This document shows, in pieces, positions 7,838 through 15,884 of a stretch of 64,000 nucleotides of DNA (positions are counted from its first letter, which is position 1; each line of letters opens with the position of its first letter). Position numbers and translations under genes: made by a program. The stretch is from contig DASWHR010000141.1 in NCBI GenBank assembly GCA_036398095.1, positions 1 through 64,000 of the forward strand, written 5' to 3'. Source of the stretch: DASWHR01 sp036398095. GTDB lineage: Bacteria > Actinomycetota > AC-67. The notes under the pieces are model-generated. The model ran no database searches and was not told where the DNA came from. It saw nothing but the letters and a program-made list of their open reading frames with translations.

Positions 7838-8704
7838 CTACTGCGGGCAGCCGGTTTCGTCGGGGAGCAGGGGACGAAGAATCAGTTCGTATTGACGGCC
7901 TTCGCTCGTCCACGGCGTCCGCGCGTTGGACTCTTTGAACGCGGGCAACGCCCGGTCCAGTTCGGCGCCCTCGATCACGCCGCAGCGGTAGCGGTCGCCG
8001 TAGGCGGCACCCCAGGATGCGACCGGGGTATCAAGCGGCCATGCTTTCGGCGGTTGCGTGAGACCGTCGTCGGATTGGGTGTAGCCGCTCGCGTAGACGC
8101 GGAGCCGTTCGACCTCGGCGGGCTTGTCCTCGCCGAACGATCCGTTCGGGAGCCACGAGGACACGTCCGAGAGCTTGTCGCGCAGCTTCGCAAGCTTTGT
8201 CCGCGCCTCGCGCTCATCGGCCGTTTGACCGGGCGGGGCGTTGCCGCCTTCGGCCTCGAAGCCGAGCGCGTAGGCGCGGATCGTGTGGGTCTTGCCGTCG
8301 TCGTCGACGAAGGTGAAGACGGTGGTGCCGGCGTCGGCGACCAAGTCGTAGCGATACTCCTTGTCGGGTCCGTCCAAGCCGGCGGCCTTCGCTTCGGCAA
8401 TGATCGCGTCGATCCCGTCCGATTCGATCGGGCGGACGAGCAGCGGCGGCATCGCGGGCCCGGGATAGATCGCGATCTGCGCGCCGAGCGTGAACACGCG
8501 CCCGTCGCCCGTCAACGTGAATTCGGGGATCCGCTGCAGCGTGTATTCCTGCGGGATGAAGCCGCCTTCGGTGGACATGCGAAGGATCAGCGAGTTCGGC
8601 TCGCGAGCGCCGCCGGTTCCGGGTGAGTTCACGTCCGCCTTTCCACACGAGAGCGCAACCATCGCCAGCGCAACCAGTCCGGCCGCCATCTTCAACCGTG
8701 TCAT
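7838..8704 (-). CDS. Lipoprotein of unknown function
   Basis: A 288-residue lipoprotein. The signal peptide MTRLKMAAGLVALAMVALSC carries a lipobox with Cys20. The mature part has no motif I recognise; it contains TVFTFVDDDGKTHTIRAY, resembling a beta-rich domain. The start overlaps the stop of the response regulator gene by ATGA (8701-8704), so it is the last gene of the kinase-regulator operon. It may be a signal-sensing accessory or simply share the operon's control (inference). Confidence 0.7.
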   Translation of the reverse strand: MTRLKMAAGLVALAMVALSCGKADVNSPGTGGAREPNSLILRMSTEGGFIPQEYTLQRIPEFTLTGDGRVFTLGAQIAIYPGPAMPPLLVRPIESDGIDAIIAEAKAAGLDGPDKEYRYDLVADAGTTVFTFVDDDGKTHTIRAYALGFEAEGGNAPPGQTADEREARTKLAKLRDKLSDVSSWLPNGSFGEDKPAEVERLRVYASGYTQSDDGLTQPPKAWPLDTPVASWGAAYGDRYRCGVIEGAELDRALPAFKESNARTPWTSEGRQYELILRPLLPDETGCPQ

Positions 8705-9360
8705 GTCTTGTCGAGGCCCTTGCGGATGGCGTAGCGCATCAGGTCATAGCGGCCCGACAAGTGCAGCTTGGACAGGATGTTCTGAACGTGGTTCTGGACG
8801 GTCTTGACGCTGATGAAGAGCTTTTCGGCGATGTCCTTATAGACGTAGCCCTTGGCGACGTAGGTGAGGACTTCGGTTTCGCGCGGGGTCAGGCCGGGCT
8901 CGCCGCCGGCGGAGGCCGCACCGCCCGAGGCCATGCGGCGGAACTCGCCGAGCACGAGACCGGCCAGCGAAGCGGTGAAGACTGGCTCGCCTTCGGCGAT
9001 ACGGCGGATCGCTTCGCGGAGCTCGTCGCCGGTTGCGCTCTTGAGCAGATAGCCGCCCGCGCCGGCTTTGACGGCCTCGAGGACATCGGCTTCTTCGCCG
9101 CTGGCGCTCAGGATCAGCACGCGCACGTGCGGAGAGTCTGCGTGGATGATGCGGGTCGCTTCGGCGCCGCCCGTGACGGGCATGTTGAGATCCATCAGCA
9201 CGACATCGGGCATGGTCTCGCGCACGACGTCCACGGCCTCGCCACCGTCACCGGCCTGGCCGACGACCTCGATCGCCGGGTCTTTGGACAGGTCCGCGGC
9301 GACGCCGTCGCGCCAGACGGGATGGTCGTCGGCGACGACGACGCGGATGGGCTCGCTCAA
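8701..9360 (-). CDS. NarL/LuxR-type response regulator with a TTG start
   Basis: A 219-residue regulator. The receiver domain has DDH at 11-13 and phospho-acceptor Asp57 in VLMDLNMP. The C-terminal LuxR helix-turn-helix has LTPRETEVLTYVAKG and VKTVQNHVQNILSKL. The frame has no ATG or GTG before the family start; the TTG at 9358-9360 forms a TTGA overlap with the kinase stop and gives SEPIRVVVADDH at the right place. It should be phosphorylated by the kinase encoded just upstream and control transcription of unknown targets, perhaps the lipoprotein downstream. Confidence 0.88.
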   Translation of the reverse strand: MSEPIRVVVADDHPVWRDGVAADLSKDPAIEVVGQAGDGGEAVDVVRETMPDVVLMDLNMPVTGGAEATRIIHADSPHVRVLILSASGEEADVLEAVKAGAGGYLLKSATGDELREAIRRIAEGEPVFTASLAGLVLGEFRRMASGGAASAGGEPGLTPRETEVLTYVAKGYVYKDIAEKLFISVKTVQNHVQNILSKLHLSGRYDLMRYAIRKGLDKT

Positions 9361-10547
9361 CGGGGCACGCTCATCTCGATCTCGGTTCCGCGGCCGGGTG
9401 CGGTGGTGATGGTGAACCGGCCTCCCAGGTCTTCGATCCGGCCGCGCATGCTGCGCAGACCGTATCCGCTCGCCGCGGCGATGTCGAAGCCGGCACCGTC
9501 GTCGCGGACGGTGATCTCGGTCGCGTCGGTGCGCTCGTCGACGAAGACGGTGACGCGCGCGGCCGGGCCGGCATGCTCGACGGCGTTGTCCACCGCCTGC
9601 TTGGCGGCGGCGACGATCTCGTCCACGGTCACGCGCGGCAGATAGGCGGCGCCGGCGCTGGAGACGTTGACCGCGATGGTCCCCGCGTACGAAAGGCCGA
9701 GCGCCTCCAGATGATCGCGAAGGCTGGCGGTGCCGTGCGGCGGTTCGACGTCGGCGCGAACGATGAGCGAACGCAGCGCCTGCTCTTGCGCGCCGGCCAG
9801 ATCGGCAAGCCGAGCGACTTCGGTCGCCTCGACCGGGCCGGATTGCGCCAGCTCTTTGCCGCGCTTGTGAACCATCGCGAGCGACTGCAGCACGCTGTCG
9901 TGGATCTGCCGTCCGAGCGCTTCGCGTTCGGCGAGGCGCGCGGCGCGCTGGGCTTCGCGCATCCGCTCTTCGAGCGCGACTTTCAATTCGCTGCGCGCCC
10001 GGTCGATCAGGCGCGAGACGAGTCCGACGGCGCCGCCGGCGAGCACGTAGGTGACGATGCCGTTCGCGAGCGTCTGCCACTGCGCGGTGGTGAGGCCCGA
10101 GAGCGCGATGCCGTTCGCGGGGCGGCTCGCGATCAGCGCGAGGCCGGCGGCGGCGCCGGCCGTCAGGCCGGCGCCGAGGCCGTGCGCGACGGCCCAGGAA
10201 AGAACCGCCGCGGCCGGGTAGGCGGTGGCGAAGAACGGCCGTCCCTCGACGACGGCGCCGACTGGCACGACCGCGCCGGACAGCACGATCAGCGCCAGCG
10301 ACAGGCCGAGGTCGAACCACATCGTCGCGCGGTCGGGCTCGCGCAACACGCGCGCGGAGACGATCGCGGTCCAGGCGACGGCCGCGCCGAAGGCGAGCCA
10401 GGCGAGAGCGGGTCGCCGGAATTCGTTCGCGGTCGCGGCGAGCGTGCCCATCCACGCGAGGGCGGCCCAGCGGAATGCGAGCACGCCGAGCGGAAGCGTT
10501 GCGCGCGCCCGCTCGGCTTCGTCTATCCGCGCTTCGCTTCGTTCCAC
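9357..10547 (-). CDS. Membrane histidine kinase (HisKA_3 type)
   Basis: A 396-residue NarX/DesK-like kinase. About five or six transmembrane segments fill residues 20-180 without a large extracytoplasmic loop, so the sensor is probably intramembrane. A coiled coil leads to the HisKA_3 helix EALGRQIHDSVLQSL with phospho-acceptor His216. The HATPase domain has AVDNAVEHAG and DDGAGF. The GTG start at 10547 lies 25 bp inside the 3' end of mazG, with GGAG about 10 nt upstream. The next gene, overlapping by 4 bp, is its cognate regulator. Confidence 0.87.
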   Translation of the reverse strand: MERSEARIDEAERARATLPLGVLAFRWAALAWMGTLAATANEFRRPALAWLAFGAAVAWTAIVSARVLREPDRATMWFDLGLSLALIVLSGAVVPVGAVVEGRPFFATAYPAAAVLSWAVAHGLGAGLTAGAAAGLALIASRPANGIALSGLTTAQWQTLANGIVTYVLAGGAVGLVSRLIDRARSELKVALEERMREAQRAARLAEREALGRQIHDSVLQSLAMVHKRGKELAQSGPVEATEVARLADLAGAQEQALRSLIVRADVEPPHGTASLRDHLEALGLSYAGTIAVNVSSAGAAYLPRVTVDEIVAAAKQAVDNAVEHAGPAARVTVFVDERTDATEITVRDDGAGFDIAAASGYGLRSMRGRIEDLGGRFTITTAPGRGTEIEMSVPR

Positions 10548-11686
10548 AGCGCGATCAGCTCCTGCTCGGAGAGGTCTCGAAGCGTGACGCCGCGGGCTTT
10601 GGCGGCGTCTTCGATGTGGCCGACGCGACCTTTGAAGCGGCGAGCGGCGCGACGCAACGCGGATTCGGCGTCGACGTCGATGTGGCGGCTGAGCGCGACG
10701 ACGGCGAGGAGCAGGTCCCCGAGCTCGTGCTCTTTCTCGTCGTCGGTGATCGCGTTTTCAAGCTCGCGCAGTTCTTCTTCGACTTTCGCCAGTGGCCCGG
10801 TTGCGTCGTCCCAGTCGAAGCCGGCTTTGCCGGCGCGGCGCTGCAGCTTCGCGGCCCAGGCGAGCGCCGGAAGCGACTCGGGGATGTCGTCGTGCACGCC
10901 GTCGCGTTGCTTTTCTTTCTCTTTGATCGCGTCCCAGTTGGCGACGACCTCATCGGCGCCTTCGACGGTGACGTCCCCGAAGACATGCGGGTGCCGGTTG
11001 ACGAGCTTCTTGATGAGCGCGTCGGCCACGTCGTCGACGTCGAACGTGGCCGCGTCGGCTGCCATCTGCGCGTGGAAGACGACCTGGAGCAGAACGTCGC
11101 CGAGCTCTTCGGCGATGTCGGCGGACGTGCCTTCTTCGATGGCGTGCAGCAGTTCATAGGCTTCGTCGAGAAGATGCTTGGCCAGCGTCTGATGCGTCTG
11201 CTGCGCGTCCCAGGGGCAACCGCCGGGGGCGCGGAGGCGGGCCATCACGCGGACCAGGTCGAGCAGGCGGTGACCGCGTGGGGCGCGGCCGATCACGACT
11301 TCGATTTCGAGACCGCCGCCTTGCAAGGCGCGTTCCATCACGGCGCGCACGACCGGGTCCGAGTCGGCGGGCAGGATGAAGGCGATCTCGCCCTCTTCCG
11401 CGTCGGTCGCTGCGGCGGCTAGACGGTCGGCGAGGGCGGCCAGGCGCGGGTCGGCGGCTTCGTGCGCGTGCGTGATCAGCGCCAGGCGGGGCATGCGGTG
11501 CGTGGACGCCGGTTCCGGGGCCGGTTGGGGGATCTCGGCGACCGGCAGGCCCTCGGCGGCCAGGCGGGCGCCGAACGGGTCGCCGGCCTCGCACAGAACC
11601 GGCCGGCCGGTCACGGCCTGCCAGACCTCCAACGAGCACATCTCGGGAGCGCCGGATCCGGGCTGAACGAGCAGGATTCGAGCCAT
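10523..11686 (-). CDS. mazG: Nucleoside triphosphate pyrophosphohydrolase MazG with N-terminal extension
   Basis: Hydrolyses (d)NTPs to monophosphates and pyrophosphate, cleaning aberrant nucleotides. The 387-residue product has two MazG modules: the first with CPWDAQQTHQTLAKHLLDEA and EELGDVLLQVVFHA, the second with KVEEELRELENAI and HELGDLLLAVVALS, both with the ExxE-12-ExxD metal pattern. About 130 N-terminal residues precede them and may be a degenerate methylase-like domain (unsure). The frame stays open far upstream, but the ATG at 11686 is 8 nt after TACGCT (11695-11700, minus) with no Shine-Dalgarno, so translation is probably leaderless. Confidence 0.92.
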   Translation of the reverse strand: MARILLVQPGSGAPEMCSLEVWQAVTGRPVLCEAGDPFGARLAAEGLPVAEIPQPAPEPASTHRMPRLALITHAHEAADPRLAALADRLAAAATDAEEGEIAFILPADSDPVVRAVMERALQGGGLEIEVVIGRAPRGHRLLDLVRVMARLRAPGGCPWDAQQTHQTLAKHLLDEAYELLHAIEEGTSADIAEELGDVLLQVVFHAQMAADAATFDVDDVADALIKKLVNRHPHVFGDVTVEGADEVVANWDAIKEKEKQRDGVHDDIPESLPALAWAAKLQRRAGKAGFDWDDATGPLAKVEEELRELENAITDDEKEHELGDLLLAVVALSRHIDVDAESALRRAARRFKGRVGHIEDAAKARGVTLRDLSEQELIALWNEAKRG

Positions 11687-11728
11687 CGGCCTGCAGCGTA
11701 CCGCGCGGGTATCCCTTGCCCTTCCCAC

Positions 11729-11875
11729 ACTCCTGTGCAACCAAGTTGCAAGAGGATGCCGCCGGGGCCGGCGCGGGGCCGGCGCGGGGCCGGCGCGGGG
11801 GCGGCGCAAGCCTCTGCAACTTGGTTGCACAGGAGTCTCAGAGGGTTTTGGGTTGCACAGGAGTCTCAGAGGGTT
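11729..11875. repeat. Long inverted repeat with GC-rich core and tandem copies
   Basis: The left arm 11729-11755 and right arm 11811-11836 are inverted copies over about 26 bp with one indel; the right arm contains TGCAACTTGGTTGCACAGGA. Each arm has an internal dyad (TGCAAC-CAA-GTTGCA). The 55-bp spacer is a 12-bp minisatellite, GGGGCCGGCGCG, about three copies. A 25-bp segment starting GGTTGCACAGGAGTCTCAGA occurs directly at 11823-11847 and 11851-11875. It resembles a REP/BIME-like palindromic element upstream of mazG. No coding frame is credible here. Confidence 0.8.
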
Positions 11876-11952
11876 CAGGACATCGAATCGGTCGGTGTGG
11901 CGGCAAAAGGAAAACTTCTCGTAAACGCTGCCGGCGGCGGGGCGAAGTTGCA

Positions 11953-11980
11953 TGACAGATCCGCCGGGCCGTGCCACACT
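11953..11980 (+). promoter_or_regulatory. Possible promoter of the structured RNA
   Basis: TGACAG at 11953-11958 and CACACT at 11975-11980 are spaced 16 bp and would start transcription near 11987, just before the 5' strand of the closing helix of the RNA. The match is weak and rests mainly on the position. Confidence 0.35.
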
Positions 11981-11986
11981 GTGCCT

Positions 11987-12215
11987 ACGCGAGAGAGGAG
12001 GTGGTCCAAACTTGCCGTTACCGCATAGGACCCGCGAGGTGGCTGAACGCTAACGGGTGAACCTCGGGAACCGCCGCGCAACTCGCTAGCGGAAACCCGT
12101 CAGTCCACCGAGCCGCGGGATGTCCGGAGTGGTCCACCGGGCCGCCTCCATGTACCGCAGTAATCCCGCGGAGGTATTCGAGGGGAGAGCCGAAGGGCTC
12201 TCCCCTCTTCCTATT
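11987..12215 (+). ncRNA. Structured non-coding RNA, family not identified
   Basis: About 220 nt between mazG and a thioesterase gene. A nested set of helices can be drawn by eye. P1: 11997-12007 with 12139-12149, 11 bp including two G-U pairs. P2: 12028-12036 with 12114-12125, nine pairs and a 3-nt bulge. P3: GGTGG 12038-12042 with CCACC 12105-12109. P4: ACGGGT 12053-12058 with ACCCGT 12095-12100. P5: CCGC 12071-12074 with GCGG 12089-12092. A terminator follows. Neither strand offers a convincing protein. The length and actinobacterial host make the raiA motif one family to test, but I cannot confirm it. The neighbours on both sides are minus-strand genes, so it is a stand-alone transcript. 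Confidence 0.7.
12182..12215 (+). terminator. Rho-independent terminator of the structured RNA
   Basis: GGGGAGAGCC (12182-12191), a GAAG loop and GGCTCTCCCC (12196-12205) form a perfect 10-bp stem followed by TCTTCCTATT. The T-rich side favours the plus strand. It also lies about 20 bp past the thioesterase stop on the minus strand, so it may work in both directions. Confidence 0.85.
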
Positions 12216-12226
12216 GGCGCCTCGGG

Positions 12227-12661
12227 TTAGGCGAAGGGAGACCGGGGCAGGTTCTCGGGCTCGACGGCCATGAACGTCGCGGTCGCCGTGGCGAGCAGCC
12301 GCCCGTCCTCGGTCTGAAGCGTGCCCTCCCCGTGGCCGGCGCGGCGGCCGGCATGCAGCGACCGACCGCGGGCGACGATGGTCCCCTCGCTGGCCATTCC
12401 GATGTACTGGATGCTCATGCTCAGCGTCACGTGCGGCGACCCCAGCGGCCGCTCCGACCGCAACGCCAAACCGATGACGGCGTCGAGCATGGTGGCGATC
12501 ACGCCACCGTGAATGATTCCTCCCGGATTGAGATGATGCGGCTGCAGGTCCAGACGCATCTCGCACTCGCCGCCGGCGGCGGACACGAAACGCATCCCGA
12601 ACCAGTTCGCGAACGCCGACGCACCGATACGTTCCCGGATCGCTTTTTCGACCTCGCTCAT
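12227..12661 (-). CDS. PaaI-family hotdog thioesterase
   Basis: A 144-residue single hotdog domain. NPGGIIHGGVIATMLDAVIG is the PaaI/YbgC-like helix with the HGG pattern, and later strands carry VTLSMSIQYIGMASEGTI and GRRAGHGEG. Members hydrolyse acyl-CoA thioesters, for example hydroxyphenylacetyl-CoA or 1,4-dihydroxy-2-naphthoyl-CoA. Some DHNA-CoA thioesterases of menaquinone synthesis are of this fold and no menH is visible in the window, but assignment to that step is only a guess. The ATG at 12661 follows TATCCT (minus, 12671-12676) by 9 nt without a Shine-Dalgarno. Confidence 0.85.
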   Translation of the reverse strand: MSEVEKAIRERIGASAFANWFGMRFVSAAGGECEMRLDLQPHHLNPGGIIHGGVIATMLDAVIGLALRSERPLGSPHVTLSMSIQYIGMASEGTIVARGRSLHAGRRAGHGEGTLQTEDGRLLATATATFMAVEPENLPRSPFA

Positions 12662-12822
12662 GGTGCCGCGAGGATACCCGCTCGCGTCACCGATCGGAGG
12701 GCCGCGCGTTAGATCGGCGGAGGGTCCGCATCCTCCGACGGGTGTGCGAGAGGGTGTGATCCACCGCGAGCGCAGCCGCCGCACCTTGCGGCCCAGCCGC
12801 TTGCGGGGTGATGGAGCTTCGG

Positions 12823-12851
12823 AAAGACCTGGACCACAAGTCCGGGTCTTT
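12823..12851 (-). terminator. Terminator hairpin downstream of the SCP2-hydrolase gene
   Basis: AAAGACCTGGAC (12823-12834) and GTCCGGGTCTTT (12840-12851) pair over 12 bp with one G-U and a CACAA loop. It lies 36 bp past the hydrolase stop on the minus strand. T-runs flank it on both strands, so direction is not certain. Confidence 0.65.
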
Positions 12852-12886
12852 TCGCTTTCCCAGTCTTTTCGCTTTCCCCTGGGGGA

Positions 12887-14092
12887 TCAGGCGGCCGAGT
12901 TGATGAACCGCTTGATCTTGCGGTGCGTGGCGGCGGGATACTCGAACTGCGGCACGTGGCCGCAATCGGTGAGCACCTCGACGGTCGCGTTCGGCAGGGC
13001 CTCCGCGACATGGCTCGAGTAGAACGCCGGCACGAGCGGGTCGGCGTCACCCCACAGGAACAGGCTCGGCGCCTCGACGCTCGCGAGTCGCGTCCAGAAG
13101 CCGGCGTCACCGCGCGGCTCGTCGGTGACGATGTGCCGCAGCGCGTCGAACAACGCGTATCGAGCCTGACGGTCGCGGTAGACGCGCAGGAACTCGTCGG
13201 CGGCCGCGTCGTACCAGGATCGGCGCAGGCGGTCCGGCGAAACGAAAAGACTTCGGATCCCCGCGACGACGGCGCGATGCGGCAGGGGCTGCGGCAGGAA
13301 CGCGAGTTCGGGACGCATGCGGCGCATGATCGCCGGCATCCAGCGGCGATTCAGGAACGCGACGGCCGGACACAGCAGCGACAGGCTGCGCACGCGGCTC
13401 GGGTCGGTCATCGCCACCTCGAGCGAGATGCGTCCGCCGAGCGAGTTGCCGATCAGATGCGCGCGCTCGATCTGCATCGAGTCCATCAAGTCCAGCACGA
13501 ACCGGGCGAAGGTGTCGGCCGAGTAGCGCACGCGCGGCTTCGCGGAGTCTCCGTGGCCGAGCAGATCCGGCACGATCACGCGATGCGACGGTGCGAGCGC
13601 GAGCATCGTCGGCACGAACGATACCTTCGTCGCGCCGAGCCCGTGCAGCAGGATCACCGGATCGCCCTTGCCGGCTTCGACGACCGAAACCTCGTGGCCG
13701 CCGGCAACGACGACATGATCGCGCGGCGCGGTGACCGGGCGGCGCACGAGCGGATCGAACAGCGACTCGGCACGGAGCGCCAGGTTCAAGTTGCCCCGGA
13801 CGCTGATGAGCCCGTCGAGGAACGCGCCGGCGCCGCTGATCGCGCCGGACTGGATGCCGACGAGCGTCGCGGTGTCGGCGCGAACGTAGGTGTCGGCGCG
13901 CGCGGGGGCGCCGGCGCCGACGGTCATGCGGCCGCCGCGGAAATGCATCGTCCAGATCTCGTCGGGACTCTCGAGCACGACGACGGCGTCCAGGCCGCGG
14001 ATCCGCTCGGGGATCACGCGTCCGGTCAGCTCAAGCAGAATCGCTCCGAGGTCGCTACTCACCTGGCTCCTAGAGGTCCCGTGGCTCGCCAT
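12887..14092 (-). CDS. SCP2-domain/alpha-beta hydrolase fusion
   Basis: A 401-residue protein. Residues about 10-115 form an SCP2-like sterol/lipid-carrier domain (WTMHFRGGRMTVGAG). Residues about 125-400 form an alpha/beta hydrolase with the HGLG oxyanion loop (150-153), nucleophile Ser217 in GNSLGG, Asp349 in WGDADPLVP and His379 in CGHVPQ, so the triad is intact. The carrier domain suggests an ester of a lipidic or hydrophobic compound as substrate (inference). It is monocistronic, with a hairpin terminator downstream. Start context is weak: there is no good Shine-Dalgarno and no -10 at leaderless distance, so the exact start is less sure. Confidence 0.85.
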   Translation of the reverse strand: MASHGTSRSQVSSDLGAILLELTGRVIPERIRGLDAVVVLESPDEIWTMHFRGGRMTVGAGAPARADTYVRADTATLVGIQSGAISGAGAFLDGLISVRGNLNLALRAESLFDPLVRRPVTAPRDHVVVAGGHEVSVVEAGKGDPVILLHGLGATKVSFVPTMLALAPSHRVIVPDLLGHGDSAKPRVRYSADTFARFVLDLMDSMQIERAHLIGNSLGGRISLEVAMTDPSRVRSLSLLCPAVAFLNRRWMPAIMRRMRPELAFLPQPLPHRAVVAGIRSLFVSPDRLRRSWYDAAADEFLRVYRDRQARYALFDALRHIVTDEPRGDAGFWTRLASVEAPSLFLWGDADPLVPAFYSSHVAEALPNATVEVLTDCGHVPQFEYPAATHRKIKRFINSAA

Positions 14093-14219
14093 ACCCGCAA
14101 GTTCGCCGGAGCAAGCAGGCGTCCTGCGAGACGTTCCGCTTGTTCCACCTTAGAACAACGATACGGCGGGCCGTGGGATTCGCGAAGGCCCGATGGCGGG
14201 CGTTCGCTCGCTCGGGGCG

Positions 14220-14609
14220 CTATTCCCGGGTGGGGACTTTGACGCCCGCGCGGGCCAGGTCCCGCAGGGACACGATCCCGACGAGCCGCTGGTCGTCGTC
14301 GACGACGGGAAGGTGGCGGAAGCCGTGCTCAAGCATCGTCTGCGTGGCTTCTTCGATGGTCATGTCCGCGCCGGCCGACACGGGATTGGGCGTCATGTAG
14401 TCGCGCACGTGGGCGACTTCGGAGTCGGCGCCGTCGGCGACGGCCGTCACGATGTCGCGCTCGGTCATGATCCCGACGAGCCGGTCCTTTTCGGTCACCG
14501 CCAACGAGGAGATCTTGCGCTCGCGCATCGACTGCGCGGCCTCTTGTAGCGTTGCGGCCATTTCGACCTCGAGCACGTCGGTGCGCATGATCTCGCGAAT
14601 CGTCGTCAT
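14220..14609 (-). CDS. Tandem CBS-domain protein
   Basis: A 129-residue protein made only of two CBS motifs: residues about 1-60 with DRLVGIMTERDIV, and about 68-125 with DQRLVGIVSLRDLA. CBS pairs bind adenine nucleotides and act as energy sensors. Stand-alone forms like this often belong to stress regulons in actinobacteria, and a target is not visible here. The second of two in-frame ATGs is chosen because GGGAGGG (14612-14618) lies 3-9 nt before it. Confidence 0.88.
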   Translation of the reverse strand: MTTIREIMRTDVLEVEMAATLQEAAQSMRERKISSLAVTEKDRLVGIMTERDIVTAVADGADSEVAHVRDYMTPNPVSAGADMTIEEATQTMLEHGFRHLPVVDDDQRLVGIVSLRDLARAGVKVPTRE

Positions 14610-14727
14610 GGTCCCTCCCATTCATGGTAAGCCTGGAGATCATCGAGGAGGAGGCGCCCCGAGCGCAAGCCCGTCCGGTTCGTATACTTCCGACCGACAT
14701 GTGCGCCGCAGTGAGAACGATAGTCGC

Positions 14728-15447
14728 ATGACCGGCCGGGTGATCGCACTCTTAGGATCCGGCGAGTATCTGCCGTGGGCCGGTGAGGTGGACCGTTGGA
14801 TGCTCGAGCGCGCGAGCGGCGACGGCAGCGTCGCGTTGCTTGCGACGGCGGCTGCACCTGAAGGCGACGCGATGGCCGACAAGTGGTCGGCAATGGGCTT
14901 GGAGCATTACCGGTCGCTGGGCGTGCCGGCGCGCGTCGTGCCGCTGAGCACGCGCGAGGACGCGGCGTCCGGCGAGATCGTCGCGGCGATCGAGAGCGTA
15001 TCGATGGTGTTCTTTTCGGGCGGCAACCCGGCGTATCTGGCGGCGACGCTTCGCGACACGCCGTTTTGGACGCGGCTGATGCAGCGCGTGGACGGAGGCA
15101 TGGCCGTCGCGGGATGCAGCGCCGGCGCGTGCATCTTCGGCGAGGTCGCTCCCGACCCGACGCGCATGGATTCGATGGAAGCGGCGTTCTCCCCCGCCGG
15201 GCTCGCCGTGTTTCCCGGCGTGGTGTTCGGCGCGCACTGGGACGTGCTCGACACCTACGCGCCGGATCTGCGCGGGACCTCGATCCGTGCGATGCCGCCC
15301 GGATGCCACATGGTCGGCATCGACGAGAACACCGCGATGGCCTCAGGCGACGACGTCTGGACGGTGTTCGGGTCCGGCGGCGTGCACGTGTATCAGACCG
15401 AGACCGCCGTCACCTACACGGCCGGACAGACGCTGCGTCTGCCATGA
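14728..15447 (+). CDS. Peptidase S51 (dipeptidase E/cyanophycinase-like)
   Basis: A 239-residue protein of the class-I amidotransferase-like fold. The nucleophile elbow GCSAGA places Ser131 at the S51 catalytic position, and MVFFSGGNPAYL (93-104) matches the conserved Gly-rich loop before it. Members hydrolyse aspartyl dipeptides, cyanophycin or related alpha/isopeptides. The substrate here is unknown; no cyanophycin synthetase is in view. The stop overlaps the GNAT start by ATGA (15444-15447), giving a two-gene operon. No clear Shine-Dalgarno precedes the ATG. Confidence 0.82.
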   Translation: MTGRVIALLGSGEYLPWAGEVDRWMLERASGDGSVALLATAAAPEGDAMADKWSAMGLEHYRSLGVPARVVPLSTREDAASGEIVAAIESVSMVFFSGGNPAYLAATLRDTPFWTRLMQRVDGGMAVAGCSAGACIFGEVAPDPTRMDSMEAAFSPAGLAVFPGVVFGAHWDVLDTYAPDLRGTSIRAMPPGCHMVGIDENTAMASGDDVWTVFGSGGVHVYQTETAVTYTAGQTLRLP

Positions 15448-15884
15448 TCGTGATCCGTCCGGCGGCGCCGGGCGATGCGGCGACGCTGACCGCGCTGGCG
15501 ATGCGCTCGAAGGCGCACTGGGGATACGACGACGCGTTCATGGAAGCCTGCCGTCCTTCGCTGGCGATCCACGCGACGTGCGTGCAGCCAACGTTCGTCG
15601 CGACCGACGGCGGCACGGTCGCCGGGTTCTACCAGTTGGACGGCAACGAGGTCGGAGCGTTCTTCGTGGATCCGCCGTTCATCGGACGCGGTGTCGGCCG
15701 TGCGTTATGGGAGCACGTGCTGTCCGAAGCGCGAACGCGGGGACTGTCATCGGTCGAGGTCCTGTCGGATCCGAACGCAGAAGGCTTCTATCTGGCGATG
15801 GGGGCCGAGCGCGTCGGCGAGGCGCCATCCGACGTGTTCGGCCCCGATCGCATGCTGCCGCTGCTGCGCGCGACTATCGGATGA
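15444..15884 (+). CDS. GNAT-family N-acetyltransferase
   Basis: A 146-residue acetyltransferase. It starts MIVIRPAAPGDAATLTAL, has the acetyl-CoA pyrophosphate loop GRGVGRALWEH at about 82-92, and ends with the NAEGFYLAMGAERVG segment typical of the last strand-helix pair. The acceptor is unknown. Translation is coupled to the S51 peptidase, so it may modify a product or an amino acid released by it (inference). Its 3' end overlaps the convergent esterase gene by 11 bp. Confidence 0.85.
   Translation: MIVIRPAAPGDAATLTALAMRSKAHWGYDDAFMEACRPSLAIHATCVQPTFVATDGGTVAGFYQLDGNEVGAFFVDPPFIGRGVGRALWEHVLSEARTRGLSSVEVLSDPNAEGFYLAMGAERVGEAPSDVFGPDRMLPLLRATIG

Noticed and set aside
11729..11836. Inverted repeat read as a mazG or RNA terminator
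   Set aside because: It lies upstream of mazG, has a 55-bp core and lacks a T-run; the downstream hairpin at 12182 is the terminator.
11687..11977. Upstream extension of mazG through the repeat region
   Set aside because: The extension would encode the palindromic repeat and minisatellite, and TACGCT 8 nt before the ATG at 11686 marks the real start.
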